From the NCBI GenBank assembly GCA_963573315.1, contig OY752142.1:2232001-2296000 (forward strand): DNA of 64,000 bases. The letters are read 5' to 3'. Under the pieces are notes generated by a model. That model was not told where the DNA came from. It searched no databases and saw nothing but the letters and a program-made list of their open reading frames with translations. A program made the translations under genes and the position numbers. Origin of the DNA: Entomortierella parvispora. Taxonomy: Eukaryota; Mortierellomycota; Mortierellomycetes; Mortierellales; Mortierellaceae. Below, one piece after another: positions 40,301 through 52,000 of the stretch (positions within the stretch are counted from its first letter, which is position 1; every line of letters begins with the position of its first letter).

Positions 40301-43300
40301 CCGGCCAAAGTGGATCCCCACCCCTAAAGAAGCAAGGGACGGCAGTAGTAGGGGGTAATGAGTGATGCACTATGACTCGCCCCTTTACTGAAGGCTTCTC
40401 TTCACCCCTACCTCCGCACCAGCAGGGTACGGCGACTCTCTCAGGCTTTAATCTTCCATGGGACGAAATAGCCAAATGTGTCAAGTCGAGTCTTCCCCGT
40501 AAACCCGCACTGCTGTATTGTAGGCGCCCGCATGAGGAAAGCTTCGAGGAATGTGCGAGTCAACTCAAGGTGACTCTCTAAACTGCTCTCGCTCACTGTA
40601 GGGAATAATAAGCAGCCAGACAGGAAGAAGAAAGAAAGTGATATGTGAGCGATAACAATCACCGAGTTTGTTTTCTGGACCGTTTGGACAATTGCATGCC
40701 TTCCCTGGGGACAATGGTGCTGTGCAACACAACCCCAACACAAACTCGTGTGGTACTTTCAGTTTTTCCCCAGACACCTCTCTTCTTGCCCCTTTCTTTC
40801 TTTTTTTGTGGTTCAAGCTCACAGAGGGGGAGAGATGCACAACCCTCTCACCTCTCACGAGTCGAATGAGTCCTCTTTCTTTCCCCGTCTACTCCCCCAA
40901 GGTTTTCCTTGATCATTGTGTTGATGTTGTGTTCATTCTGTTCATTTGCTCTTGTGTCCCAATGCAGTTTGCCCCCGCTATGGTCGTTCAAAGAAGGGTA
41001 GTGGAGCGGAAAAGAAACAAAACACAACGGTCGTCAACAAACACCATAACAAAGGAAATAGGAAATACGGCGATTCTCCTTCTCAATAATGGCTCCTTTC
41101 GTTGCTGTATTCGAGTCGGCTCAGACGAATGATGTCCATTTTGAACATTTTCTTGGAATCGGCAGCACAAAGGACAATTGAAAACAACTCTATCGAGTCC
41201 AACATTATCAAGGACCATTAACATACGCCAAACAATAGCAATGGAACCTACAATGGACGTCCAGCGGACGTTACTCTGGGTCAAAGACCAATTTAAAAAA
41301 CACTCACTTTGAGTTTTTCGGTCGCACAAGAGTGTTGCGGACAGGAGATTAAAGCTTGCAAGCAACATGTCCTTGCTCTTGGGGTCTATGTACTCCTCAG
41401 GACCTCTTTGTTTCTGGTCATTGACCTGTCAAGGCCCAGTATGAAAAGGCTGTCTTGCCAAGAGTCAACGAGTGCTGTTCACAAAACGAGGACCTCCCTG
41501 GGCTTTTTAGAAGATTACATGTGAAACACTGTACTAAGAATGAGTCGACGGGTCGTAGGATCTGAACGTACATACCTTGATCTCAATAATTCTCACGACC
41601 CTATGAGTTGTCTAACTTTGGAGAGAACTCCAAGAAAGATGGTGCGACACTGACCCCTGTAAGGTTCTCTTTTTCTTGTGTGCAGATGTGAGAGCAGAGC
41701 ACACAGGCAGCCTAAAGAGAGAGACGATGCTGCGAGTGGACAAGGAAACCAAAGAGTCTTGGCAAGGTCTTTAATAATGTCCAGTAGCCTGTATCGTTGC
41801 GATAGTTTCGAGTGGAGCTTCGCAAGGAGTGACAAACTGTGAAAATGTGAAAGGGAAAATCTCGAAAAACACCGTACACACAAGCTTGATATCTGGCACG
41901 TACGCCACACAGCGAGATCAAGATAAGGCGGGCTCTCAGCCAATGAGGAAGCGCAGATTGAAAGTCGATCAAGGAATTGTGTGCTAAAAATAGTGGCTCC
42001 GATCGCACCCACGGATACAAAATTGAAGCGCGGATGGACCGAAAAGGGCAAAACTCACCTGTATCTTCTGCAATGGCCTGGCTCTACGGTACTCAGCTCC
42101 CCAGTATGTAGCTGATGCTGTATTCTTTATCTTCCGCGCTCTCACCTCACAATCGCCCCCAATGACCCTGGCATGTTAAATTGGAATAGCCATCAGATAC
42201 TGCATCTCTCAAAGGCGTGGCCCACTTCTCTTTGCCCATTTGGTGCAGATACCTTGCTCAGGTACTTCACCTTGCATGTGGTGGGACAGAAACAACACAA
42301 CAGACGGGGCCACTAATGCCACAATGCAAAGGCCTAGATTTGACCTTTCTCCCCCCTCCTCTTCACCTCAGTCCCCAGAGAATCAGCTCGAGTTTGACAG
42401 AAAGAAAAAGAGGTGGAACGAGTCCTCCTCTCGCTTACGCACCTCGAGAACAGCCAAATTGCACTTCCATTGCGCACAGAGAGTCATGCAGACGGAAACT
42501 GAGATCGAGTGGTTCGCTTTTGCTCTCGATAATTGTAATTGCTGATTCACATGCTATCTGTGTGTCTTGGCAGTATGCTATGGATGTATCTCATTGTATC
42601 AAAGACAATTGATGATCGCCCGGTGGGAACCATTCGGTCACTGTGTACCTGTGGTATGTAAGGAGAGACCTGGTAGAAGGGTTGTTTGGAAACTCATGAC
42701 AAGTAGAGGTTAGTGAGCCAGAACACGAACTAGATCCCATTGAGCTCTTTTTCTCGATCTACTGCCGGATGCGTCAGAGGCGGCCCCGGCCTCTCGTGGC
42801 TCCATCATCCATGTGACGGAATAGGTTGTTGTGGGTTCTTCCTCTCAGAGCAGCGGGTCAAAGATAGATTACTGATTTCTGTTGGCTCGGATTGTGGAGG
42901 AAGACCAGAAACGAGAAATCCGACTGAGGTCATTGGCCTCGTTTGGCTCATGAGAACAAAATGAGGCTCCGACCCCTGTCCTGATCTGGCAGCCCTGAGT
43001 TTTTGGCTCACCAGGTCTTCTTGCTACATCCGAATTGCACCATCGCCATGGACGTTGATCTCACTGATAAGCGAGGGATGTGCCGTGGGTGTGGCGGAGT
43101 CTGCTTTTTTTTTTTTTTTTTTTTTTTTTTGTTCGTTCCATGAGTCCGCCAAGTTGTCTACGGCCACTACGGCTCGTGTACATGGAGACTGAGCTATTAT
43201 ACATACCACAGCTCACAGCCGTTTGATTGTCTCCGGACTCGGAGTTGGTAGATACAGCGTTTATCGGCAGGATACCGAAAAACGTGGAGATAGTCTATCG

Positions 43301-44489
43301 TTTGTTGTTGTCTGTCAGCTTGCTCTTCGTATCTCACTGTCTGACAGCCCCATGGTCCTTATCCCTGATTCTCAGTGAAACGAATGTCATGGATTGATAA
43401 CAGTTTTAATCTCGTCGAAATCATACCGCACCCTTTTCACACTTGTGTGTTCTCTATTGTTTTTTCCCTGGGACTTGGTCAAACAGGAATTGATTTTTTT
43501 TCTTGGGTAGCCACAGCTTGCAGGAATGCATTGGCCCACTCGCATCAAAAAGAACAATTGAAGAGACCGAGGGGAGGTGGGCAGCAGACAGAGAGGACAA
43601 TGCTGGGCATTGTGGAGTACATAATCTTTATCGGATCGAAGAGGCCATACACTGAATGGATGGACAATTGTTGGATAGATCAACTAAACACCTTAACACT
43701 TAAAAGTCAACAAGGGAAACGATGAGCAACCAAGAGATAATGAGGAGGGCACGGTGACTGGACCCCACATATGCTCTCGTTATTGTTTCTCTCCCACACA
43801 ACACCACACCACTGCAGGGGGGCAGAGAAGTCTTGTCCGACGCTGTAGACTATTGGATGATAATCATCGTGGGTGGTGGTGGTGGTGGTGGTGCGACGAG
43901 GAGAGCAGCAGAGGATTAGACCATCTCGGAGTAAAAATACATAAACAAGAAAACTATTTTAAAGCAATCGCCCATCGGGGGCCCATCGCACTTTGAGGCC
44001 GATAACGCACATCCTGAACCACAGACCTGGCGGCGGAAGATCAAAACCTGAACAAGGTGGGGACCGACCACCAGTCAGCGAGATAGTCGAGCTGCTGGGT
44101 AGTGTAGAAGAGATAGAAGTGTCAGCCGACAGCCAACAGCGGACAGCAGGCAGAGAGAAGGGTAAACAGCAATAATAATAAAATAACAAGCGCTGCGTGA
44201 TGGTTCTTCGTACACAAGACAAGACAACACACAACACAATATACACACATTTGTTTCCATGGATGTGCCTGAAAAAGAAATCGAGATGGAGCGAGAGCGA
44301 GAGGACAAGAGGTCAGGAACACACACAGAAAAAAAGAAAAAAAAGAAAAAAGAAAACAAACAACACCTCCGATATCAGTACTCAGTCGCAATTCAATCCC
44401 GGTCGAAACAAGGTTTCGCCCTCGTCCGTATTATCTCGCCGTCATCTTTATTGTATGGACGGGCCGCCCATTGAATCGCCGCGAGTGCC
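37357..44489. other. 7.1-kb region with no recognisable gene, rich in simple repeats
   Basis: Both strands were read through. Only short open frames are present, with no domain, no splice-linked exons and no codon bias. It contains GCAGT repeats (37556-37576), a TCTC/CTCA-rich stretch (38545-38620), GT then T runs (39964-39985), a 26-T tract (43105-43130) and a GGT repeat (43872-43895). The region lies between the UNC-93-like gene and the bHLH gene, and may hold long regulatory sequence, non-coding RNA or unrecognisable old transposon remains. Confidence 0.45.
43105..43130. repeat. 26-T homopolymer tract
   Basis: A pure T run on the plus strand in the intergenic region. It may be the poly(A) tail of a minus-strand retroposed RNA, but no target-site duplication or body is recognised. 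Confidence 0.7.
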
Positions 44490-44496
44490 TATAAAG
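44490..44496 (+). promoter_or_regulatory. TATA box candidate of the bHLH gene
   Basis: TATAAAG occurs in a GC-rich context (GTGCCTATAAAGGGCG) about 228 bp upstream of ATG 44718. It is followed by a 170-bp C/T-rich leader with long CTCTCT/TTCC stretches (44515-44705), a common arrangement in highly expressed fungal genes. Confidence 0.6.
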
Positions 44497-44717
44497 GGCG
44501 CACCCATGTCCCGCATCCCCCTCCTTCCTTCCACTCTCTTTTTCTCCTCCTTGCTCTTCTTCCCCACCTTTCCACCCTTTCTTCCTTCCTTGCTCCACAT
44601 CACTTCTTTTTGTTACCCTGTGCTCGACCTCTTCGTGCACTCTTCCTCCTCCTCTCTCTTTGTCCTTTTCCCTCTCTCTCTCTCTTTCTTTCCTCATCCC
44701 TCTTCTAAACAACAACA

Positions 44718-45662
44718 ATGACTGCAACCTCCTCTGCTTCAGCACCCCCCGCGGCCAAGAACGTCTTTCGTCTGCACGGCGTCAACGTGCTCAACCGTAA
44801 AAATGTCGATTCCATCTCTCGTCTCACCGCCCTCGAGAAGCGTCGTGCTACCCACATCCTTGACGAGCGTCAGCGTCGTGACACCATGAACCAACTCTTG
44901 GCCGAGCTCGCCAACCTCGTCCGCGAATCCGCTACCGAGAACCAGCAGCACCAAGAGCAGCAGCAATTTCAGCAGCAAGGTGAAAACGGCGAAAAGAAGC
45001 CCGCGGTCAAGTCCAACTCGATCACCACTCTTCGCAGCGCCATCACTGAGATTCGTCGTCTTCGCACCGTCGCCGGTCTCGAGACCTCGACCCCTCCTTG
45101 TGCGGCCTCGCTCCAGGTCCCTGCGGCCTCTCCCTCCTCGGCCAACTCTTCGAGGGCCTCCTCGCCTGTCTCGGTCACATCCTCGTCCTCGCCCGCTCCT
45201 CAGTCCCACCAGACGTTGCCCTCATTGGTGCCTTTGGTTGCCCACCATCAGCTTCAGTCGCCTCCTTTGTCGCCTTCGAGCCCAGCTTCACACAAGTACT
45301 CTTCCGTCTCACCCCCTTTGAGATCCGTCCATCATTCGAGCCAGGCTTCTCAGTTGCCTTCGTTGTTTGCGTCCCATTCGCCTGTCTCCTATACTCCTTA
45401 CAGCCCTGCACCTGCTCAGCAATACTATGGCCACCCACAACAGCCTCAGTACCAACAGCAGCAACAGCAGCAGTACCACCACCACCACCACCAGCAACAA
45501 CAACAGCCTTACTACCATCATCAGACTCAGTCCCAGTACGAGCCTTTGCCTTCGATGAGCTGTCCTTCCTCACCTGCCTTCTCTACCACCTCTACAGGAT
45601 CATCAGCGCCTACGATGCTCTTGCCTCAACCTTACATGCAGCATCCTCCCATGTACCAATGA
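44718..45662 (+). CDS. bHLH transcription factor
   Basis: A single-exon gene of 314 aa. The basic region and helix 1 are 'KRRATHILDERQRRDTMNQL' (about residues 41-60), with the E-R-x-R-R core that contacts E-boxes. A long Gln-rich loop follows, then helix 2 ('SNSITTLRSAITEIRRLR', about 102-119). The C-terminal 180 residues are Ser/Pro/Gln/His-rich, with runs of Gln and His ('QQQQQQYHHHHHQQQQ'), a typical activation-type disordered tail. Fungal bHLH factors of this style regulate metabolism or morphogenesis; the specific target is unknown. The leader is C/T-rich with a TATA box. Codon use is strongly C/G-ending in the first half, giving long spurious frames on the other strand. Confidence 0.88.
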   Translation: MTATSSASAPPAAKNVFRLHGVNVLNRKNVDSISRLTALEKRRATHILDERQRRDTMNQLLAELANLVRESATENQQHQEQQQFQQQGENGEKKPAVKSNSITTLRSAITEIRRLRTVAGLETSTPPCAASLQVPAASPSSANSSRASSPVSVTSSSSPAPQSHQTLPSLVPLVAHHQLQSPPLSPSSPASHKYSSVSPPLRSVHHSSQASQLPSLFASHSPVSYTPYSPAPAQQYYGHPQQPQYQQQQQQQYHHHHHQQQQQPYYHHQTQSQYEPLPSMSCPSSPAFSTTSTGSSAPTMLLPQPYMQHPPMYQ

Positions 45663-46000
45663 GAGGACCCTTGCTTGTATCGTACTGTTGCGTGTTTCTT
45701 CCTGTATATCATCCCTACCAACTTGCACCGTCTAGTGCAATCCTAATACCTTTGACCATTGTCGATCTCCCTTCTAAAAAGGTCTCAACGTTCTCTCCTG
45801 TAATAAATATTTGTATATTATCGTCTCTCAAAACACTTTTTGGTCCTACTACCCTGAAAGATTGTGTGTCTTGGTTTCGAGTGAGGGATGGCACCACTCT
45901 TTCTCCACCTGACGACAAAAAAATAAACAGATCAGAAAAGCAAACAACAAGATTGTTTAATTTGCTTCTTCTAGCACAAGTTGACATGCTAAATAAATGG
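45663..46000. other. Convergent intergenic region (bHLH / FANCI)
   Basis: Shared 3' region, AT-rich, with AATAAA-like signals for both strands (AATAAAT near 45802 on plus; reverse signals near 45990). No gene seen. Confidence 0.5.
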
Positions 46001-49000
46001 TCAATGTTTGGCACGCTTGCGAGACCGTACGAGGGCTTCCTCCTCTTCCTCCTCCTCTTCCTTTGCTACCTCTTCATCGTCATCCACATTACCATGATGT
46101 TGTGCCTAAGGTTGTTTAGATCACGGGGAATGAGTTTTGGAACGTTAGAGGAGAATAACAAGAATAGCGACGACAGCGTAAAGACTACCGCTTGTCATAT
46201 CACGGTTTTTGGGGGCCGAATTGACAGAATGTCATCCTTACCATGTCCACGTCCATATTCATATCTTGCTCAGGTTCACCATGTGGCCTTTGCTGTTGTT
46301 GCTGTGCAAGCCGACGTTCCTGTCGCTCTTGCCTCTCCTGATCATATTGGTCCTCAAGGCCCAAATCTCCAAGGCGCTGGATATGAATTCGAAAGTCGCG
46401 CGCAATGCTTCTTCTCATAAATTGAGTTAAATTGACCTTGGACTTCTTGCTGAGCTGGATCACGAATCTTTCGTACTGCTCCACGCCATAGATCAGCATA
46501 GGAATCAACTTGGACTCGCGAAGAATCTTTGCTTTTTGACGGGATTTGGCCGTGTTGTTACCCGTTACATCTCCAGCCCATGGAACTGGCGCTTCATCTC
46601 CGAGTGTTTTGCCGGCTTTACCCTTCTTTTCGAGGCCTTTACCCTTGCCCCTTTCTCCTCCATGGTTCTGACGGGTAACAGCCTTTTGTTCCTCATCCAG
46701 CAATTGGAAAAAACTCAAAAAGGTATAGACATGTCTCGAAAGCTCAAGGCCTGCAACCTGAGTCACGCGGAGGAATCCATGGGGAATCTGGATTGCACCT
46801 CCAGCAGATCCTGAACCTCGACTGGATTTTCCCGCTGACGATGATGAGGCTACGACACCATTGGCAGTCAGACTCGACCCAGAAGACACGACTGAAGGAA
46901 ACAGGCTCGATTGATTGTAAGGGACAGGGGTGACAAAGTGCTTTGTGAGCGACGTCAGGACTTTGTAGCATCTTTGGAGCACTCGGATTAGGTGCTCGCC
47001 TGAGGGTCGGTCAATGTTGGTCAGACTGATTCGGACCAAGATCCACATGCAGATTTCAACCCTCCAGCAGATCTCGGTCTCAAATTCTTGTACACTTTTC
47101 TTTGCCGCCTGACCGTCCTTGCCATTGAAGGATGGAAGTGCCAGAACACAATCATCTTGACGACATTGTCCGTGGGGATCAAATCTAGAGTCAGCGACTG
47201 CTGCTGGGACAGGGCCGGTTGAGGCGGACCCCGAGGACGACGACGAGTCTGAGCGAATCATTGGCTGTAGATCCCCTGTGCCCGCCCGTTTTGTGCACCG
47301 ACTGGCAGAGCCAGAACCTAACAATGAAAGATAAAGAAATAAGTATTGGCGGCCATAAACATTGGAGCAAGAACGAGGGAATATGACTGGGCGGACATAA
47401 ATATTGATAGAGGATGGAGGGAGGACAAGCCAGCAAGTTCATGCACGGTGACCAAAGCTCACTCATTCCCTCACCCAATTCACTCTTGCTTAATCAGTAT
47501 TAAGTCACCTGTAGCTTCACCCGTCTTCTAATATATCGAAGTAAACAAAGGGACGCTTTTGCTCCGTGTGCACCTTCCCATCGCTCTCTCAAAAAGGCCT
47601 TATCTTTGTACGGCTGCTGTGCTCATTAGCAAGGCTCAATCCCACTGAGCATAATGTCACCTTGCCGCCATATCTTATTGACTATCGCCAACCGCTCGAC
47701 ATATTCAAGGATTAAAATCCTCTTCTCTCAGAACAACAGTTAGGTCCGAGAGAAATTACCCATCCTCCGGACTAGCTGCACAATACGACAATATTAAGCA
47801 AAGAGACCCCCGTAGTGCAGTAATATCTCGACAAATTACCGCCCATGTACCACATTAGATGAGATCTTATCGAAGCTTTGATAACTGATCGTAACAATCT
47901 CCGCAACCCAATTTCTCAAAAAAAAAAAAAAAAAAAAAAAAAAAAGGAATAGGCCGCCACGTCCATCTCCAGCAGCCTGTCGCCCGTTGAACAACCCAAA
48001 TCCCTCATCGCCGCCCAACCAGTTGTATTGTGAGGTGCAACTTTTACACCAGAAAATACCCGTTTAACCATATCGCTGAAAGACTTACTTGGCTGCAATG
48101 CATGTAGTCCGCAATATCGGAGTTTGGTCAGGGCCCACTCAAGAGCTTCCAACGACCGATCAACCTGTTGTAGTAATACGTCGGTCACCGCCGATACCGT
48201 CCTCATAGTCACCACAGCAAAGACAGGCTCGATTCCAATTTCCTCTCGCAATCGGAGAAGTCGCTCCGTGTCTTCGTCCATATCTTGATGTGGCTGTATC
48301 TCGTGCAGATCCTGCTGCGACGAGAGGTTTATACCGTGTGTGAGCAAGATGTCTCCTGCTAGTCGCAGTCGCACAGCTGCTTGGGGACACTGAGCAAGAA
48401 CAGAGGACGCAGTTACTCGCCCGAATCCCAGAGTGCCCGCCGTGTTTGTCAACTCGACCCCGGTCATGTTATCTGTCATGGTAGTGAGCTTGGCGTTTGC
48501 CTCGGGTGTGGTACATTCGGTCTCGAGTTGCAGCAGCATGGACAGCATCGCTCTGGCCAAGGCAGGGTCATCAACAGGCTGCTCACGGCAGGCTTTGACT
48601 AGCCAATAAACAAGCTGGTCCAAATGGCTTGATGTAACTTTTTGTCCGGCCTGTTCAGTTATTGCTCCGCACTGGCTTGATCGATCCAGATATTTGGACA
48701 GTAACTGAATCAAGTTCAAAAGGCCGGCTGCTTCCTTCAATAAAGGTATTGTCTCGTTCACAAAGAGGACGAACAGCGCTTCGAGGTAACGAATAAATGC
48801 TGACGCAAGGCTGTCGATATCAGGGTTGATAGTACAGGAGGTTGTCCATGCGACGACATCCGCTGGCTGTTGGCCGGGCTCGTGACCGCCGTTGACTTGA
48901 GGCAGGACCGCTGCAAGAAACCCTGCCACGACTTTACGTTTCTGTACAGCCTCAGCCGAATCCGATAAGAGCGTCGTGTTTGACATCGACGAAGGAATGG

Positions 49001-52000
49001 CGTGGAACCGTTGGAGGATCATCAGGCCGGCTGTGATTCCCTCAATTCCTACCATAAGCCAAGACTTGTTCTTGTCCTTGCTTTTGGCTCCCGCAGCCAA
49101 TGCCTTGGGACCACTTGCTCTGTCGCTCACCAAAAATTCACGAACCAGTACCTTACAAAGTTGACGGCAGTAGGCGTACTCTTCCTCTCTCAGGGTCTCG
49201 GCATTGGCGTTGAGCTAGATATAAATGATGTTAGATTTTCTCTAGAGAATAGAAAGGATCAAAGATGCACGAACATGAATATAGCGTTACCTGAGAAAGC
49301 GAAACGTGAGCAACTGTCGTAATGTAATAGACAAAGTCGTCGTTTTTTCTTAACACGGGAATGTCTGCAGTTTGTCTTTCGTCCGGGGCTGAAGGCTCCA
49401 CAAACATATTTTCCAACAGCCGCGTTATACACTCCATGCCGAGAATGGATGCCTCTCCCAATGGTCCCAACTTCTTGCCTGCAATTCATGTGACCAGACA
49501 ATTATTGTTAGAGAAATGAGGTGAGAAATATGCAAGAAATGGCAAGCAAATGATAGGCATGGGTGTTGATTTGCTGGGCATCAGTTACCTCGTGGCATGG
49601 CGACTTTCTCTCGCACAATATCGTGCAGCTTGCGCATTTTCCCAAAGAGATTAAGAATAAGTTCCAAGGATTCGTTGGACAATGTCGCGTCGGCAGGGTG
49701 TCGTCTTTGGGATGCAGGCGTCTTGCCGTGAGGGGCGAATTCCTGGCCCTGAGCTTTGAGAACAGTGTATTCGATTGCGGACTCGTAGCATCCGATGAGA
49801 AGAGAGGCATACATGTTGTTACGTGCACCAATACTTGTGGCCATGTTGAAGTCAGACGTATCCTCCAGTGCAAAATCCTCCAGTCCAGCCCTCTCAAGTC
49901 CCAGTAGGACCATATCCAAAGCTTTTTGGGCATCTTCCACCTGTCGCTCGTCAGCAACATTGTCATCTATGATGATCAGAGGGTCTTTCTGTAAGCAATC
50001 TTGATTTAAGAACAGGATAACAACAAGCAAGTTATAGCCGCCCTTACCCTCCTTGACAGAAGAGCGCCGCTTCCGTCTCTGCACACCAATTAGAGAACGA
50101 ACGACACATGACATCAGGTATTGCAGGGGTTCAGTCAGAGTCGGCTCTCCGCCATTATTCGAGTTTCCCACACACTCTTCGAGTTTTAGAGGCGCTGCCT
50201 GCATTCCGGTGTGATCATAGAAATGAGTGAACTAGTATTACACGGAACAAATGCGAGTGTTATTATGGGCATGTAAAACTGACATGTCATCTCCCAGTTA
50301 AAGCTTACATGGGCATGAACAATCTCGAATATAACTGGGACAAGATTGGGGGATGATTCTGTAAGCTCCATCAAGCTGCTGTAAAAGGCCAGACGAACAT
50401 CGCCTTGTTGACCCAAACAGCGCCTAAGCATGCCTATTAGATTCAAAGAATAATTAGAATCTTAAAAACAGACTAAGATATGGACAAAGGCCCCAAGAAG
50501 AGGCTCTTTCATACCAAGAATCTCGATGGCATAACCCGGTATCTCTGTATCGCCGTCTGTATGGGCAATTGCTCTACTAGAGCCTCTCAATGTCAAACGG
50601 GTCGCAGAAGATGGCCCAAGGAGGAACAGAAATCCAGAGAGAGCCACCTTTCGGCTTTCCAAGGTTCTGTTAATGTAGAAAAGAACTCTGTTAGTGATGC
50701 AAAGTGCATTGATCCATGCAGACAGGCAGCTCATGCATTTCTGTACTTTGAAAACAGGGCCTTTCGCAAAATCAATATCAGGCTGTCCCTGAACGATCTA
50801 TTGGCCTTGGCTATATCCTTGACGGCAGCCATCAAACGAATAGCCGTGGTCAAAGATAAAAATGAGAGATAATCCAGCGACTCTTTGATTCTGGGCAAGT
50901 GCTCCTCAAGTTCCTCTGGGCTGTCCGTGACAATTGTCTCAAGCAACTGCAAGAAAAAGATTGTACTTGATGATTTGGTAACAATCCTGGACATGATATG
51001 ATCTAAAATTTCAGTGCGCGCAGACGACTGCGTCTAGGAAGCGCAAACAATATAGGTTAAAATACAGCCAATTGAGTCGAGCGTGTCTCGCATGGGAATA
51101 TTACCTTGAATGTCTCGGCTAGGATCTTTGCGCCAAGATCACAAGCAAACTCATTAGCTGTTTTCGGGGTTGACTTTCTTGGTATGTCCTTGTCTAGAGT
51201 CATGAAAGAGATGCACTGTTAGATGAGAACAATTGCTCCGATAAGCTACCAAGTTTACGTACCAGATGTCTTCCAGGGAGATGTGGGAGCCATTGTGTCT
51301 ATAATATACACGCCACACAACACAATGCTCGGGATGAGCTGTTCCAGTCCATATGGTATCTTATTGATAATATCACAAAACATGTGATAGAGCGGGATTG
51401 GTGACATGCCATGGAATTCTGTGCAATTCAGAGACGACCTGACGTTAGAGTGAAGGTCGAGGAATACAGTCAGTTGCCCACCGCTTACCTGTCACCCATG
51501 TCTCGCGCTTCATCCTCTCTGCATCCTTGAAAACCGATAGGATCGATGACTTCAGGTAGTCCATGACATTGTCCTCGAATCGATGAATTCTGGCCATAGT
51601 CATCAAGCAGGTCAATGAAAAGGAGGAAAGGAAAGCCGCCTTTCCGCTCTTCATGTGCTTCAAGAGCTGCAAGCCTAATTCCTGATCCTGTTTGACAGCG
51701 AAGCCGAAATGAAGCACAGCTGTGCTTTCAATCGCACTCAACTCTGGAAATGCAAGACGCGCAGCCCCTTTTGGATTGTCCGAGATCAAACTACAGTTAA
51801 CGATGTTTGCAGTACAACGTGTTATTTCATGGTGACAGTCGGCTGACAGGTCAGTTATGAACAGACCAAGATGTGATAGTACCTGTTAGCCATTGCTCCT
51901 CCTGCATCAAGTCTGTCAAAGAACTCAAATGTGCCGCTGATCACCAGTCCCCGGTATCCCTATATAAAACGAAAGACCGTGTTCTAGTTGTTAGTTTTGA

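Noticed and set aside
41593-42051. 152-codon minus-strand frame in the gene-poor block
   Set aside because: Ser/Leu/Cys-rich random composition, no homology recognised.
43105-43130. T26 tract as a transcription terminator
   Set aside because: Pol III stops at short T runs, but no pol III gene precedes it; treated as a simple repeat.
45098-46420. 440-codon plus-strand frame overlapping the bHLH 3' half and the FANCI 3' end
   Set aside because: Overlaps two supported genes, has no domain and changes composition along its length.
47633-47645. tRNA B-box-like sequence
   Set aside because: The motif is imperfect and no cloverleaf with a matching A box could be folded by eye; not called as tRNA.
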